Source: Bacteroides acidifaciens (GTDB lineage Bacteria; Bacteroidota; Bacteroidia; Bacteroidales; Bacteroidaceae). From it: a DNA stretch of 64,000 nt. This document shows, in pieces, positions 53,751-62,527 of this stretch. Numbering within the stretch: the first letter of the stretch is position 1; every line of letters starts with the position of its first letter. Below the pieces are notes generated by a model that saw only the letters and a program-made list of their open reading frames with translations, made no database searches and was not told the origin of the DNA. A program made the translations under genes and the position numbers. Where the stretch lies: positions 124,001 to 188,000 of the forward strand of contig NZ_CAEUHO010000005.1 in the NCBI RefSeq assembly GCF_903181435.1. The letters are read 5' to 3'.

Positions 53751-56696
53751 TTAGAAGTTAAGAGAAATACCACCGATAAAGCTACGGGCGTTCGGATAAG
53801 GATTGGTATTGTCGCTGGACTCTACGTCAAATCCTGTAAATTCCGTAGCTGTGAATAGGTTCTGTACAGAGAAATAAACCCTGATATTTGAGGCTTTGAT
53901 ATTTCTGATGACACTTTTCGGCAAGCTATAACCAATTTCCAGGTTACGGAGGCGCAGGTAATCACCTTTTTGGAGATTGGCGTCAGTACCGTCTCCGTTA
54001 GCATAAGCGCTGCCAACTCGTGGGGCAGGATATTTGTTGTTCGGTCGGTCCTGTCTCCAATAATATTTGTAATAGTTTTCGCTCATGTTTCCCCATACAT
54101 TGAAAGAGTTGAGGTAACGGTTCAGTGAATTATTGATTTTATGTCCTCCTGCAAAAGTAAAGAATGCGGTAAGATCAATACCTTTATATGAGAATGTATT
54201 GGTAAAGCTACCGTAATATTTGGGAGTGGAAACACCGCAGAAATCACGGTCTTCTCCGTTGATTACATAGTCTTTCTTAGAATCCAGAATCTTGCGGTCA
54301 CCGGGTTGGGCATTGTATTTGGCAGCTTCGACAGCTTCGTTCGTTTGCCAGATACCTTCGGATTTTAATAAGTAGAATTGTCCGATAGGACGTCCCACAA
54401 ACAATGTTTTATTGACGTCTTGTTTGCCGTCATAAAGTTCTTTGATCTTATTGTTATTATAAGAAATCATGAAGGCTGTTGTCCATAAGAAGTCTTTGGT
54501 GCTGATGTTGACTGTGTTTAGTGTAAATTCAATACCTTTGTTGTCAATTTTGCCGATATTGGTGAGTGAAGTGCCGAAACCGGATTCCAGTGGAAGGGGG
54601 ACTTCCCATAGTAGGTCGGTCGTACGTTTATAATAAGCTTCAATCGTACCGGCTATCCGGTTGTTGAATAATCCGAAGTCAATCCCTAAGTCTAATTGGT
54701 TGGCTTTTTCCCAAGTTAGTTCCGGGTTCGAGATGGAAGTTTGTACAGAGCCGGTTACCAGATTATTGCCTAAAACGTAATTGGCTGAAGCGCTTCCGAG
54801 GGCGATTGTCGGAGCATAGGCGAAATCTCCGATATTCTGGTTACCCAGTTTGCCGGCGCTGATTCTTAACTTCAGGTTGCTGATGACCGGAGCGTTTTCT
54901 TTGATGAAACTTTCTTCAGAGACACGCCATGCAAGCGCCAGTGAGGGGAAGAATCCCCACCTGTGTCCCGGGGCAAAACGAGAAGAACCGTCGCCGCGCA
55001 TGGTCAATGTTGCCAGATAGCGGTTGCTGAAATTATAATTGAATCGCCCGTAGAATGACACTAGGGAAGAGGGGACTGCATACGAAGAGTTTGGTCCATG
55101 TTCTTCCGCTCCTTGCAAATTGTAATACTTGAGAATGGATGACAACTTTTTAGAGTCGGCGGTAACTTCTTCATAATCTGTTCTGGAAGCTGAGAAACCA
55201 GCCATTGCAGAAAATTGATGTTCTTTGTTGATATCAAATGAATAAGTGGCAGTGTTCTCTGTTTGCCAGTATCTTTTTTTATTCGACATTACATTGGCAT
55301 GGCCGCCAGCCGTATAATGCTGTCCCATACGTCCGTCCTCGTAAGTATTTACTTTGTAAAAGACAAGTTCTCCACCGTTGTCGGAACGTAATTTCAAGTT
55401 CTTTATCGGTTCTATCTCAATGTAGGCGGAACCTACGAATCTGGATTTGAGTGTGGCTTTGTCAAGCAAGTCGACAATGGCTACCGGATTTGCTTTCGTG
55501 TTGAGGAAACCGTCGAAATATTCTCCGTCTTCGGTATAAATAGGAGCTGTTGGTTGTGAACTAATAGCACTGAACATGGTTCCGTATCCCGAATCTGCTT
55601 CTTCATTGATATTCATGAGTTTAGATTCGATGACGTTGAAACGTACACCATATCTTAACCACTTGTTTAGTTTGGCATCCATATTATATCGAACAGTCAG
55701 CTTATTAAAAGACGAGTTCTTGACCGTACCTTTTTGGTCATACCAATCTACTCCCAGGAAATGTTGCATATCATTCTTTCCACCGGAAATCGAGAAGTTA
55801 TAATTTTGATATTGGCCGTTCTGGGTAACTGCGTCCTGCCAGTCGGTCGACTCGCCACGGCTGAGTAAACGTAGTTCCTCTGATGTCCATTTATAATTAG
55901 GTTGGGCAATGGATACTAATTCATAATATTGCTGTGCGTTCATCAAATCTTGTTTGTTCAACATTCGTTGCGTACCGAAAGAGGCATTCAGGGAGATTTT
56001 GGCTTTTCCGCTTGTACCCTTTTTGGTAGTTACGAGTACTACGCCATTAGAACCCCTTGAACCATAGATGGATGCAGACGAAGCATCTTTTAGAATTTCG
56101 ATGGATTCAATATCACCGGAAGATAAATCCTGCAAACCTCCTTGTACGGGAATACCGTCGACGATATATAGCGGCTCGCTGCCGGCCCGGAGCGATCCTA
56201 CTCCACGAATAACGACAGAAGCATCTCCACCGGGTTTTACGGAGCCGGTAGTTACTTGCACACCGGCGGCAAGTCCTTGCAGGGCAGTTGTCACTGTTCC
56301 TACTTTGGAGTTCGTAAGATTTTCAGATTTGATAGAGGCAACAGCACCCGTCAAATCACTCTTTTTAGCAATACCATAACCGATTGCCACTACTTCATCC
56401 AAGTTAATGGCGTCTGCTGCCATTTGTATATTAATGATATTTTGTTTTCCTATGGTAACAGACTGTTTTACCATGCCCACGAAAGTAAACTCCAGGACAT
56501 TTCCTCTTTTGGCTTTGATGTTGTAGTTTCCGTTTGCATCACTTACTGTTCCTGTTTGAGTCCCTTTTATGGTTATAGATACACCTGGCAATGTTTCATT
56601 ACTCGTGTCGGTAACGGTTCCTCTAATGTTGATTGTCTGTGCATGTAATACACTGACAAAAAAGATGGCTATAAATAGTATAATGTGTTTTTTCAT
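53751..56696 (-). CDS. rusC: SusC-like TonB-dependent transporter of the rus operon
   Basis: This is a complete SusC-family transporter of 981 residues. The signal peptide ends in LHAQ, followed by a carboxypeptidase-regulatory-like domain (about residues 22-105, with GTVTDTSNETLPGVSITIKG), a plug from DEVVAIGYGI with VIRGVGSLRAGSEPLYIVDG and ASIYGSRGSNGVVLVTTK, then the barrel ending in FIGGISLNF. No STN domain is present, which fits control by a cytosolic regulator rather than an ECF pathway. It lies 24 bases after the IPT-type lipoprotein gene and directly before rusD. Confidence 0.94.
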   Translation of the reverse strand: MKKHIILFIAIFFVSVLHAQTINIRGTVTDTSNETLPGVSITIKGTQTGTVSDANGNYNIKAKRGNVLEFTFVGMVKQSVTIGKQNIINIQMAADAINLDEVVAIGYGIAKKSDLTGAVASIKSENLTNSKVGTVTTALQGLAAGVQVTTGSVKPGGDASVVIRGVGSLRAGSEPLYIVDGIPVQGGLQDLSSGDIESIEILKDASSASIYGSRGSNGVVLVTTKKGTSGKAKISLNASFGTQRMLNKQDLMNAQQYYELVSIAQPNYKWTSEELRLLSRGESTDWQDAVTQNGQYQNYNFSISGGKNDMQHFLGVDWYDQKGTVKNSSFNKLTVRYNMDAKLNKWLRYGVRFNVIESKLMNINEEADSGYGTMFSAISSQPTAPIYTEDGEYFDGFLNTKANPVAIVDLLDKATLKSRFVGSAYIEIEPIKNLKLRSDNGGELVFYKVNTYEDGRMGQHYTAGGHANVMSNKKRYWQTENTATYSFDINKEHQFSAMAGFSASRTDYEEVTADSKKLSSILKYYNLQGAEEHGPNSSYAVPSSLVSFYGRFNYNFSNRYLATLTMRGDGSSRFAPGHRWGFFPSLALAWRVSEESFIKENAPVISNLKLRISAGKLGNQNIGDFAYAPTIALGSASANYVLGNNLVTGSVQTSISNPELTWEKANQLDLGIDFGLFNNRIAGTIEAYYKRTTDLLWEVPLPLESGFGTSLTNIGKIDNKGIEFTLNTVNISTKDFLWTTAFMISYNNNKIKELYDGKQDVNKTLFVGRPIGQFYLLKSEGIWQTNEAVEAAKYNAQPGDRKILDSKKDYVINGEDRDFCGVSTPKYYGSFTNTFSYKGIDLTAFFTFAGGHKINNSLNRYLNSFNVWGNMSENYYKYYWRQDRPNNKYPAPRVGSAYANGDGTDANLQKGDYLRLRNLEIGYSLPKSVIRNIKASNIRVYFSVQNLFTATEFTGFDVESSDNTNPYPNARSFIGGISLNF

Positions 56697-56721
56697 GACG
56701 CTTATTTTATAGGATTGTTAG

Positions 56722-57897
56722 TTAATAGGCCCGGATAGGAAGAACACCAATTTTCCAACCGCTTTTTGAGCAGATTTCAGAAACGATGTTAGTCTCTTCG
56801 TAGAAATTCACATAATAGGCAGACCAGCCGGTTTCCCCGTCGCCTTCGCTTGAAGTCCAGTAATTGTTTGCCGGAATATTGACTCCTTTCTCAGCTAATA
56901 AACTTTTAACCTTGAATACTTCAATCAGTTCTTCTCTGGAAGGGAGGAACCAGTCGGCATATACGGCATTTCCTTCAGTGACACTATTGTCCAGACAAAG
57001 TTGGGCGGCAATTTTGACTCCTTGCCACTCGGGCCAGTTGTTCGCACTCTGCAATGCATTAAACTTCTTGACTATATTTTGAGTGTTTGTATAGCCGCTT
57101 CCCATACTTTGACTCGTTCCGGCCGCATCCGACGGATTTACTTCCGGACCGAATTGCTCTGTTCCCGTACCGATGTTACTCATGTTTACGATATATCCGT
57201 GTGCCTTTGCAGTATTCACCCAGAATACAACACCTCCTCCGAGCTTATCGCCAACATTCGTCTCGATAGTGATAGTTCCAAGATTACTTTTCCGTTCTCC
57301 TCTGACAATCATGATAGAGTTTACTCCGTATAACCCTTCAGGAAGTGTAAATTCTACTCCTTCTTCATTAAGAGTTAATGGTAAATTATATTCGACGCCT
57401 GTCGGGTAGAAGGAAGCATATAATACGGCAACGTCTCCTGCTTCAAATCCTTTTCCTTGAATTTCAACTTTGCTCTTGGGTTGTACATTGCCGGAAGGAA
57501 GAATAACATCAGTAATTGGAACAATGAACGGTACTTTCAAAGTTCCGTTTAAAACGGTTTGTTTACCGGCTCTTTCAATTGTTATGCTATAGTCGCCACC
57601 TGCTTCCACCGGAACAATAAATTTTAAGTAGCTATCTGTGATTTCTGTGACTTCTACCTTTTCTTTCTGGTTGGTAGCGTTGCTTAAATAGACTATATCT
57701 TCTTTTGCAAAACCGAGTCCGTTGATTTGCGCCACCTGACCGGGGATGATGTCATTTTCCGAAGGAAATTTTATTTCCTTTAGAATGGGAGCTATAGGGG
57801 TAGCGGTGTGTTCGTCGTCGCTATCGCAGCTATAAAAGTTGCATACTATCAGGCCCGATAAGATAGGGATGAGTAGTTGTTTCAAATAGGTTTTCAT
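56722..57897 (-). CDS. IPT/TIG-repeat lipoprotein with a DUF1566-like C-terminus
   Basis: This 391-residue lipoprotein (Cys in CNFYSCDSDDE) has two IPT/TIG immunoglobulin-like repeats (about residues 33-125 and 128-215; each with INGLGFAKEDIVYLSN or IQGKGFEAGDVAVLYA near its start). Residues about 220-391 carry a DUF1566/Fib-succ-major-like domain: GGGVVFWV, ADWFLPSREEL, YWTSSE and a terminal VLPIRAY. It lies between the two kinases and rusC, 11 and 24 bases from its neighbours. Surface glycan-binding is the natural guess. I do not recall such a gene in the B. thetaiotaomicron rus locus. Confidence 0.8.
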   Translation of the reverse strand: MKTYLKQLLIPILSGLIVCNFYSCDSDDEHTATPIAPILKEIKFPSENDIIPGQVAQINGLGFAKEDIVYLSNATNQKEKVEVTEITDSYLKFIVPVEAGGDYSITIERAGKQTVLNGTLKVPFIVPITDVILPSGNVQPKSKVEIQGKGFEAGDVAVLYASFYPTGVEYNLPLTLNEEGVEFTLPEGLYGVNSIMIVRGERKSNLGTITIETNVGDKLGGGVVFWVNTAKAHGYIVNMSNIGTGTEQFGPEVNPSDAAGTSQSMGSGYTNTQNIVKKFNALQSANNWPEWQGVKIAAQLCLDNSVTEGNAVYADWFLPSREELIEVFKVKSLLAEKGVNIPANNYWTSSEGDGETGWSAYYVNFYEETNIVSEICSKSGWKIGVLPIRAY

Positions 57898-57909
57898 GGT
57901 TCATTAAAT

Positions 57910-58845
57910 TTAAAAGTTGAATGATAAGGCTAATTCTTTTTCAAGCATGAAGTGTTTCACTTCATCGAGAGTGGGAATAGACGGCTGTGCACCCGAACGT
58001 GTGACTGCGATGGCTGCCGCAGTGTTGGCAAAGTTGAGTGCTTCCTGATCTATTTCTTTCTTTGCACAAACGACCGCCAATGCACCGCAAAAAGTGTCAC
58101 CTGCGGCGATCGTGTCGATCGCATTTACTTTACAACCGGGAAGTTGCATGGTTGCTTTTGCATTTTTCATATACACGCCTTGGCTTCCCAGTGTGATTAC
58201 GACATTGCTTGTACCCGCTTTCAGCAATGTTTCAGCAATTTCCTCGAGATTATTATCTCTATACTCAATTCCTGAGATGAATGAAGCTTCCAGCTCATTG
58301 ACGACTAGTATATCAATGGCTTTCATCAGTTCCTCGTCGATCAGGCAGGCGGGTGCGGGATTGAACAATATCTTTTTACCTTTTTGTTTTGCCGATAGAG
58401 CTATTTTTTTTATTGTTTCGTAAGGAATCTCAGCTTGCATAACGATGATATCGGCTTCGTCGATTACTTCTGAGAAATGGGTGATTGAACCGGGTAATAA
58501 AGAATAGTTAGCTCCGGGAGCTACTGCAATGCAGTTTTCACCACTGTCAGCCACAAAAATAAGTGCGGTTCCTGTGGGATGATTGACATCATCAATAATG
58601 TAATCGGTGGTGATACCTTCTTTCTTAAAGTGTTTTTTTAAAATATCCGCGTACATGTCATTCCCCAAAGAGGTGACAAATGTCACAGAGCCGCCAAGCC
58701 TGGCTGCTGCCACAGCCTGGTTCGCTCCTTTGCCTCCGAGGGACTGCATGAAATTTGCATCTCCGACTGTTTCGCCGGGTGCCGGGAGATGGCTGACTTG
58801 TGCAACCATGTCGATGTTTGAACTTCCAATAACTACTACTTTCAT
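57910..58845 (-). CDS. rusK2: Ribokinase (PfkB family), second in the operon
   Basis: This 311-residue cytoplasmic PfkB sugar kinase has the substrate-binding GGKGANQAVAAARLGG near residue 35 and the ATP/anion-hole motif with catalytic Asp in IDTIAAGDTFCGAL (AAGD, as in E. coli ribokinase). NPAPACL and ITLGSQGVY are typical ribokinase segments. It phosphorylates ribose, or a related pentose or deoxyribose, to the 5-phosphate for the pentose-phosphate pathway. It follows the first kinase by 41 bases. The two kinases are about as different from each other as separate family members, not recent copies. Confidence 0.92.
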   Translation of the reverse strand: MKVVVIGSSNIDMVAQVSHLPAPGETVGDANFMQSLGGKGANQAVAAARLGGSVTFVTSLGNDMYADILKKHFKKEGITTDYIIDDVNHPTGTALIFVADSGENCIAVAPGANYSLLPGSITHFSEVIDEADIIVMQAEIPYETIKKIALSAKQKGKKILFNPAPACLIDEELMKAIDILVVNELEASFISGIEYRDNNLEEIAETLLKAGTSNVVITLGSQGVYMKNAKATMQLPGCKVNAIDTIAAGDTFCGALAVVCAKKEIDQEALNFANTAAAIAVTRSGAQPSIPTLDEVKHFMLEKELALSFNF

Positions 58846-58886
58846 TTGAATCAGATTTATGTGATTAACCTAGGCTTTTCTCTATT

Positions 58887-59810
58887 TTATAAGTTGACTT
58901 CTCTTTTGTATGGGATGGCGCTCTGGGCACCGATGCGTGTGACGGCAATAGCTGCCGCTGCATTTGCAAACTTCACGGATTCGGCCAACGAATGTCCTTT
59001 GGATAAATAAACACTGAATGCTCCACAGAATACATCTCCTGCTCCGGTTGTGTCGATAGTCTCTACTTCTTTGGCAGGAACCATGGTATATTCGTCCTTT
59101 TCTTTCACGTAGGCTCCATCTTTTCCCAAAGTAATGACGACATTTTCTATACCTTTTTCTCCGATGGCTTTAGCTGCCCGGTGCGCACTTTCAACATCCA
59201 TTACCTTTATTCCTGATAGCATTTCTGCTTCTATACGATTAGGCAATATAGTATGTACATTATTTAAAAAGGAGTTGCTCAAGGTAGAGGCAGGCGCAGG
59301 GTTGAGTATTACTTTCTTGCCATATTGGTTGGCAATAGTAGCTGCATACTCCACTGTTTCTATCGGAACTTCAAGTTGCATGAGTATAATATCAGCTTCC
59401 TTGATTTTTTCTTCAGCTTTATTGATATCTTCTATCGAAAGCGAACGGCTGGCCCCCGGTGCTACGATGATGCTGTTTTCTCCGAAAGAATCGACAGAAA
59501 TAAGAGCTACTCCTGACGGACTTTTCTGATCGGTGAATATAAATTCAGTATTGATTTTCTCAGATTTGTATATTTCTAAAGCTTGCAGTCCAAATAGATC
59601 ATAACCAATTTTGGAGATAAAAGTTACTTCCGCTCCTAATCGTGCTGCTGCGATAGCCTGATTGGCTCCTTTGCCCCCAGGGTTCATATAGAAAGTTCCA
59701 CCTAGAATGGTTTCTCCGGGGACAGGTAGCCTGTTGGCTTTCACAACCATATCGGTATTACAGCTTCCGATAACTACGATTTTGGGTCGATTGCTAGATA
59801 TAGTTTCCAT
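58887..59810 (-). CDS. rusK1: Ribokinase (PfkB family), first in the operon
   Basis: This 307-residue PfkB kinase has GGKGANQAIAAARLG near residue 45 and the active-site motif IDTTGAGDVFCGAF, with GAGD in place of the AAGD of its neighbour. NPAPAST, ITLGKDGAY and AVTRIGAQSAIP are typical family segments. It is the first gene of the operon proper after the 227-base gap beyond the regulator. The gap must hold the rus promoter on this strand, though no perfect TAnnTTTG box is visible. The different active-site residues suggest that the two kinases prefer different sugars. Confidence 0.92.
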   Translation of the reverse strand: METISSNRPKIVVIGSCNTDMVVKANRLPVPGETILGGTFYMNPGGKGANQAIAAARLGAEVTFISKIGYDLFGLQALEIYKSEKINTEFIFTDQKSPSGVALISVDSFGENSIIVAPGASRSLSIEDINKAEEKIKEADIILMQLEVPIETVEYAATIANQYGKKVILNPAPASTLSNSFLNNVHTILPNRIEAEMLSGIKVMDVESAHRAAKAIGEKGIENVVITLGKDGAYVKEKDEYTMVPAKEVETIDTTGAGDVFCGAFSVYLSKGHSLAESVKFANAAAAIAVTRIGAQSAIPYKREVNL

Positions 59811-60037
59811 AATATTAATAATTAAGATGATGCAAATAAAAAGAATAATAACGCATCGTTTTTTACATTAATAATTCATTTATATAATTTCAAATTATAT
59901 ATTTAATATAGAATATTATGTTTTAAAGGTGCTTTTGGGATTGTGATGTCGTGTGGATTTGTATAATTACAAATGGATAAATGGGAAATTAGAGAAGTGT
60001 TTTTGCGCTGTGAATTTAGATTATCAGCTTTGCCTTT

Positions 60038-61579
60038 TTAGATTTCTTTAGCATTTGTGTGTTGTCTGAGAACTTCAGACAGCTTTTCTTTCCGTATTTT
60101 TGATTCTATCCATGCAGTAAAATCAAAAATGCGTAATAACTGGTTTTCGTATTTGTCATTGTACAATTCATGAATTTCCGGATATAGCTTTTCCCAGAAA
60201 GCTTCCCGGTCTTTTCGTAGAATAGGCAGATTGCTTTTGTTTAAGAACCATAAAACCGTGTGCTCTGTCTTGAACGTCTGCTCTTTGGGAGAAGACAAAC
60301 TGCGGGTAATGGAGCGTGATTCGTGCTTTATCAGTTCAAATTCTTGTGTTTCATAGTAAGCAATGAGACGAACCAGACGAATCGTTCTCATTAGCGGCAA
60401 GTATTTGATATTATGGTCTATAATGGCATTGCTTATATATTTCTTCGCTGCCTTGTAGTTCTGATTGCCGATGTGTATAAGAGTCGTGTAGAGTAATAGC
60501 TCGCTTTTGCGTATAGGACTTAACCATGCTTCTTTGTCGTATAGTAACTCCTGATAATGATTCATGAGCTCCGTGCAACTGGAAAAATCACCTTTGTCCA
60601 AATACGGGAACAGCTCGTATTGGAAAAGCAGGCAGGTGGCGTTCACTTTAAACTCCAGTGAAGAGTCCTCTGCGATTAGTTTCTTTAATTTCTCCAGGAA
60701 ATACGGCATTTCGTTGTAGTTGCCCACTGAACGTAAACTGCCGAGTACCCCTTCGAGCACTGACAAATAATAAATAGGTGGATTCGACCAGAATTGTTGG
60801 TTCTGCTCAAATAGAGAATTCAGTTCTTTGTATGAGTTGAGGGCAGCTCTGTAATCTCCTGCTCCCATTAGATAGTTTGCCTGAAAAAGTTTATGATTTC
60901 GTGTCAATTCAAAATTCCCTTCCGCGTCTGAAGAAGCGGCTATATAAAGCTCGTTGACCATAAGGTCGTTCATATCCTGTTTTTGCTTTGCAGTCCGTAT
61001 GGCTCCGATATGAGAGAGACGGTATTTTAATAAATTATGCAGAGAAGATTGCTCCGTTATTTTTCGAATTTTCTTTAACGATTCATTTTGGATAAAATGT
61101 TTGTGAAAAAGTTCCTGCTCTGTCATGTTGGGGAAGTTCAGCCGTAGCAAATATTCCAATTCCTGTTTCTGTGCAATCATCAGAATCTCGTTGTTTTCAT
61201 AGAACTGTGCCTGTTCTATCGTGTTGGACAGTATCTCGAAACATTCTTCGAACAGGGAACGCTCGTATAGCATACGGGCTTTGCATAAATCGTTCAGCAA
61301 GTCATAGTAGATGTCTTTCTTCTTTCTTAATGTGAGTAATGTATCTACCAGTTTCTCATATAAGTATTGGATGGACACTTCAAAAGAACCTTTCGGCCTG
61401 CGCTTATAAAACTCTTCTTTCACCGCATTTCCGTCAGGCTGTTTGCTCTTCGTGATAATGTCGTAAATCACAAGATAGTCCTTCTCTTCCTTGTCTTTGA
61501 CGATCTGTAAGGAGAAGTGCTTCTTTTCTGATTTCGATAGTGAGTATACCAGGGAAATAACGGAGTCGACTCTTTTCAT
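60038..61579 (-). CDS. rusR: Helical-repeat regulator-like protein (rusR-type)
   Basis: This protein of about 513 residues, starting at the ATG at 61579, is rich in alpha helix and resembles TPR-like repeats (for example NDLCKARMLYERSLFEECFEIL, YLMGAGDYRAALNSYKELN). No signal peptide, DNA-binding motif or enzyme motif is recognisable. A start at 61678 would run through the terminator of the HU gene, so it is rejected. By position, at the head of the ribose locus, it corresponds to BT2802 of the B. thetaiotaomicron rus system, described as its regulator and unlike other PUL regulators (recalled). How such a protein controls transcription is not clear from its sequence. Confidence 0.7.
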   Translation of the reverse strand: MKRVDSVISLVYSLSKSEKKHFSLQIVKDKEEKDYLVIYDIITKSKQPDGNAVKEEFYKRRPKGSFEVSIQYLYEKLVDTLLTLRKKKDIYYDLLNDLCKARMLYERSLFEECFEILSNTIEQAQFYENNEILMIAQKQELEYLLRLNFPNMTEQELFHKHFIQNESLKKIRKITEQSSLHNLLKYRLSHIGAIRTAKQKQDMNDLMVNELYIAASSDAEGNFELTRNHKLFQANYLMGAGDYRAALNSYKELNSLFEQNQQFWSNPPIYYLSVLEGVLGSLRSVGNYNEMPYFLEKLKKLIAEDSSLEFKVNATCLLFQYELFPYLDKGDFSSCTELMNHYQELLYDKEAWLSPIRKSELLLYTTLIHIGNQNYKAAKKYISNAIIDHNIKYLPLMRTIRLVRLIAYYETQEFELIKHESRSITRSLSSPKEQTFKTEHTVLWFLNKSNLPILRKDREAFWEKLYPEIHELYNDKYENQLLRIFDFTAWIESKIRKEKLSEVLRQHTNAKEI

Positions 61580-61656
61580 GAAGCCCTTTCGATTAGTATT
61601 TATGCTGCAATATTCGGGAATTTCTGTGAAATAAGCAAATATTAGGTATATTAAAA

Positions 61657-61686
61657 AATCCGGCTTGAGTACTCCCAAACCGGATT
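61657..61686 (-). terminator. Terminator of the HU-like gene
   Basis: AATCCGG (61657-61663) pairs with CCGGATT (61680-61686). On the - strand the stem is followed by TTTTTTAA, a classic U-run. It ends transcription of the HU gene before the rusR start and lies 29 bases past the HU stop. Confidence 0.75.
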
Positions 61687-61715
61687 CTTTTAAATATTAA
61701 TAAACAAGAGAATGT

Positions 61716-62189
61716 TTATGCTGCCGGGTCTGGCGTTTCACCGCCATTCTCACCCTCACCTTCATTTCCGCCGCCACTAGGCGGGGTAGAAGTCTCAGTA
61801 TCCGGCAACTCCAGTTTTTGAATACTGACAGTTTTTATCATCCCTTTCAATAGACTGCCCGGAGTGAAAATGATTTTACGGTTTTTCAATGTTTCCGTAG
61901 TTACCCCTTTTGCATCATTTTGGCTTTTACATCCAAAGGAAGGACGGAAAGTCCCGAAATCTCCAAGACTGACGGATGCTCCGATTTCCATGTATGTTTT
62001 CAATGAATCAATCAATCCGTCGAGTACAGACTTTACTGTACCGCGGGGAACGAACCCGACTTTGGTTACCTGGTCGCATAACATTTTAAAATCCACAGTA
62101 ACCACATTAAATGGACGTGCTACATATTTTTCGGCTTTATTCTCGTCAAAGCCAAAGGTTGTTTTCTTGACTACATATTTCAGTGCCAT
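61716..62189 (-). CDS. HU-like DNA-binding protein with acidic Gly-rich tail
   Basis: This 157-residue protein is of the Bacteroidetes HU-like group, which is larger than E. coli HU. Residues about 1-125 fit the HU fold, with the segment VSLGDFGTFRPSF corresponding to the conserved HU loop and KNRKIIFTPGSLLKGMI to the DNA-binding arm region. The last about 30 residues are a Gly/Glu-rich tail (PPSGGGNEGEGENGGE) that is probably disordered. It bends and packs DNA. It has its own promoter and terminator, so it is a separate unit. Confidence 0.88.
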   Translation of the reverse strand: MALKYVVKKTTFGFDENKAEKYVARPFNVVTVDFKMLCDQVTKVGFVPRGTVKSVLDGLIDSLKTYMEIGASVSLGDFGTFRPSFGCKSQNDAKGVTTETLKNRKIIFTPGSLLKGMIKTVSIQKLELPDTETSTPPSGGGNEGEGENGGETPDPAA

Positions 62190-62245
62190 AATCTTTAATA
62201 GTTTTAATCGTTAGTAATTCTAGTTCTTATTTTGTGATCACGACG

Positions 62246-62276
62246 CAAAGATATGGCAATTGAGTTTATTGACCAA
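62246..62276 (-). promoter_or_regulatory. Promoter of the HU-like gene
   Basis: On the - strand, TTGG (complement of 62273-62276) and TATCTTTG (complement of 62246-62253) are 19 bases apart, a good Bacteroides pair about 57 bases before the start codon. Confidence 0.7.
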
Positions 62277-62425
62277 GTGATTTTGAAAGTGTGCGTGAAT
62301 AAAATAATTAATTTTTCGATAATAGACTGAATGTTAGATTGATATGCGTTTCTCAATATTTACATTGCTCTATTCTTGAAAAGCATTACAGGCTCTTAAA
62401 AATTTTATTTTAAAGAAAAAATGTG

Positions 62426-62455
62426 TTTGAACTGTGGGTTGTCGCTTTAATTTTG
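62426..62455 (+). promoter_or_regulatory. Promoter of the terminal SusC gene
   Basis: TTTG (62426-62429) and TAATTTTG (62448-62455) are 18 bases apart and fit the Bacteroides consensus, leaving a leader of about 65 bases before the ATG at 62528. Confidence 0.65.
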
Positions 62456-62527
62456 TCTTTTATATGAATTCGCGAAATCAACTATTTAATTTTTTATTAA
62501 TTCAATTTACTAAGAACCTTTTAATAC

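Larger units (their letters stand above)
62190..62527. other. Divergent regulatory gap
   Basis: No gene is evident in these 338 AT-rich bases. They hold the HU promoter on the - strand and the SusC promoter on the + strand. Confidence 0.6.

Noticed and set aside
61580..61678. Longer start for the regulator-like gene
   Set aside because: The extra 33 codons run across the HU terminator stem and lack similarity to the helical body.
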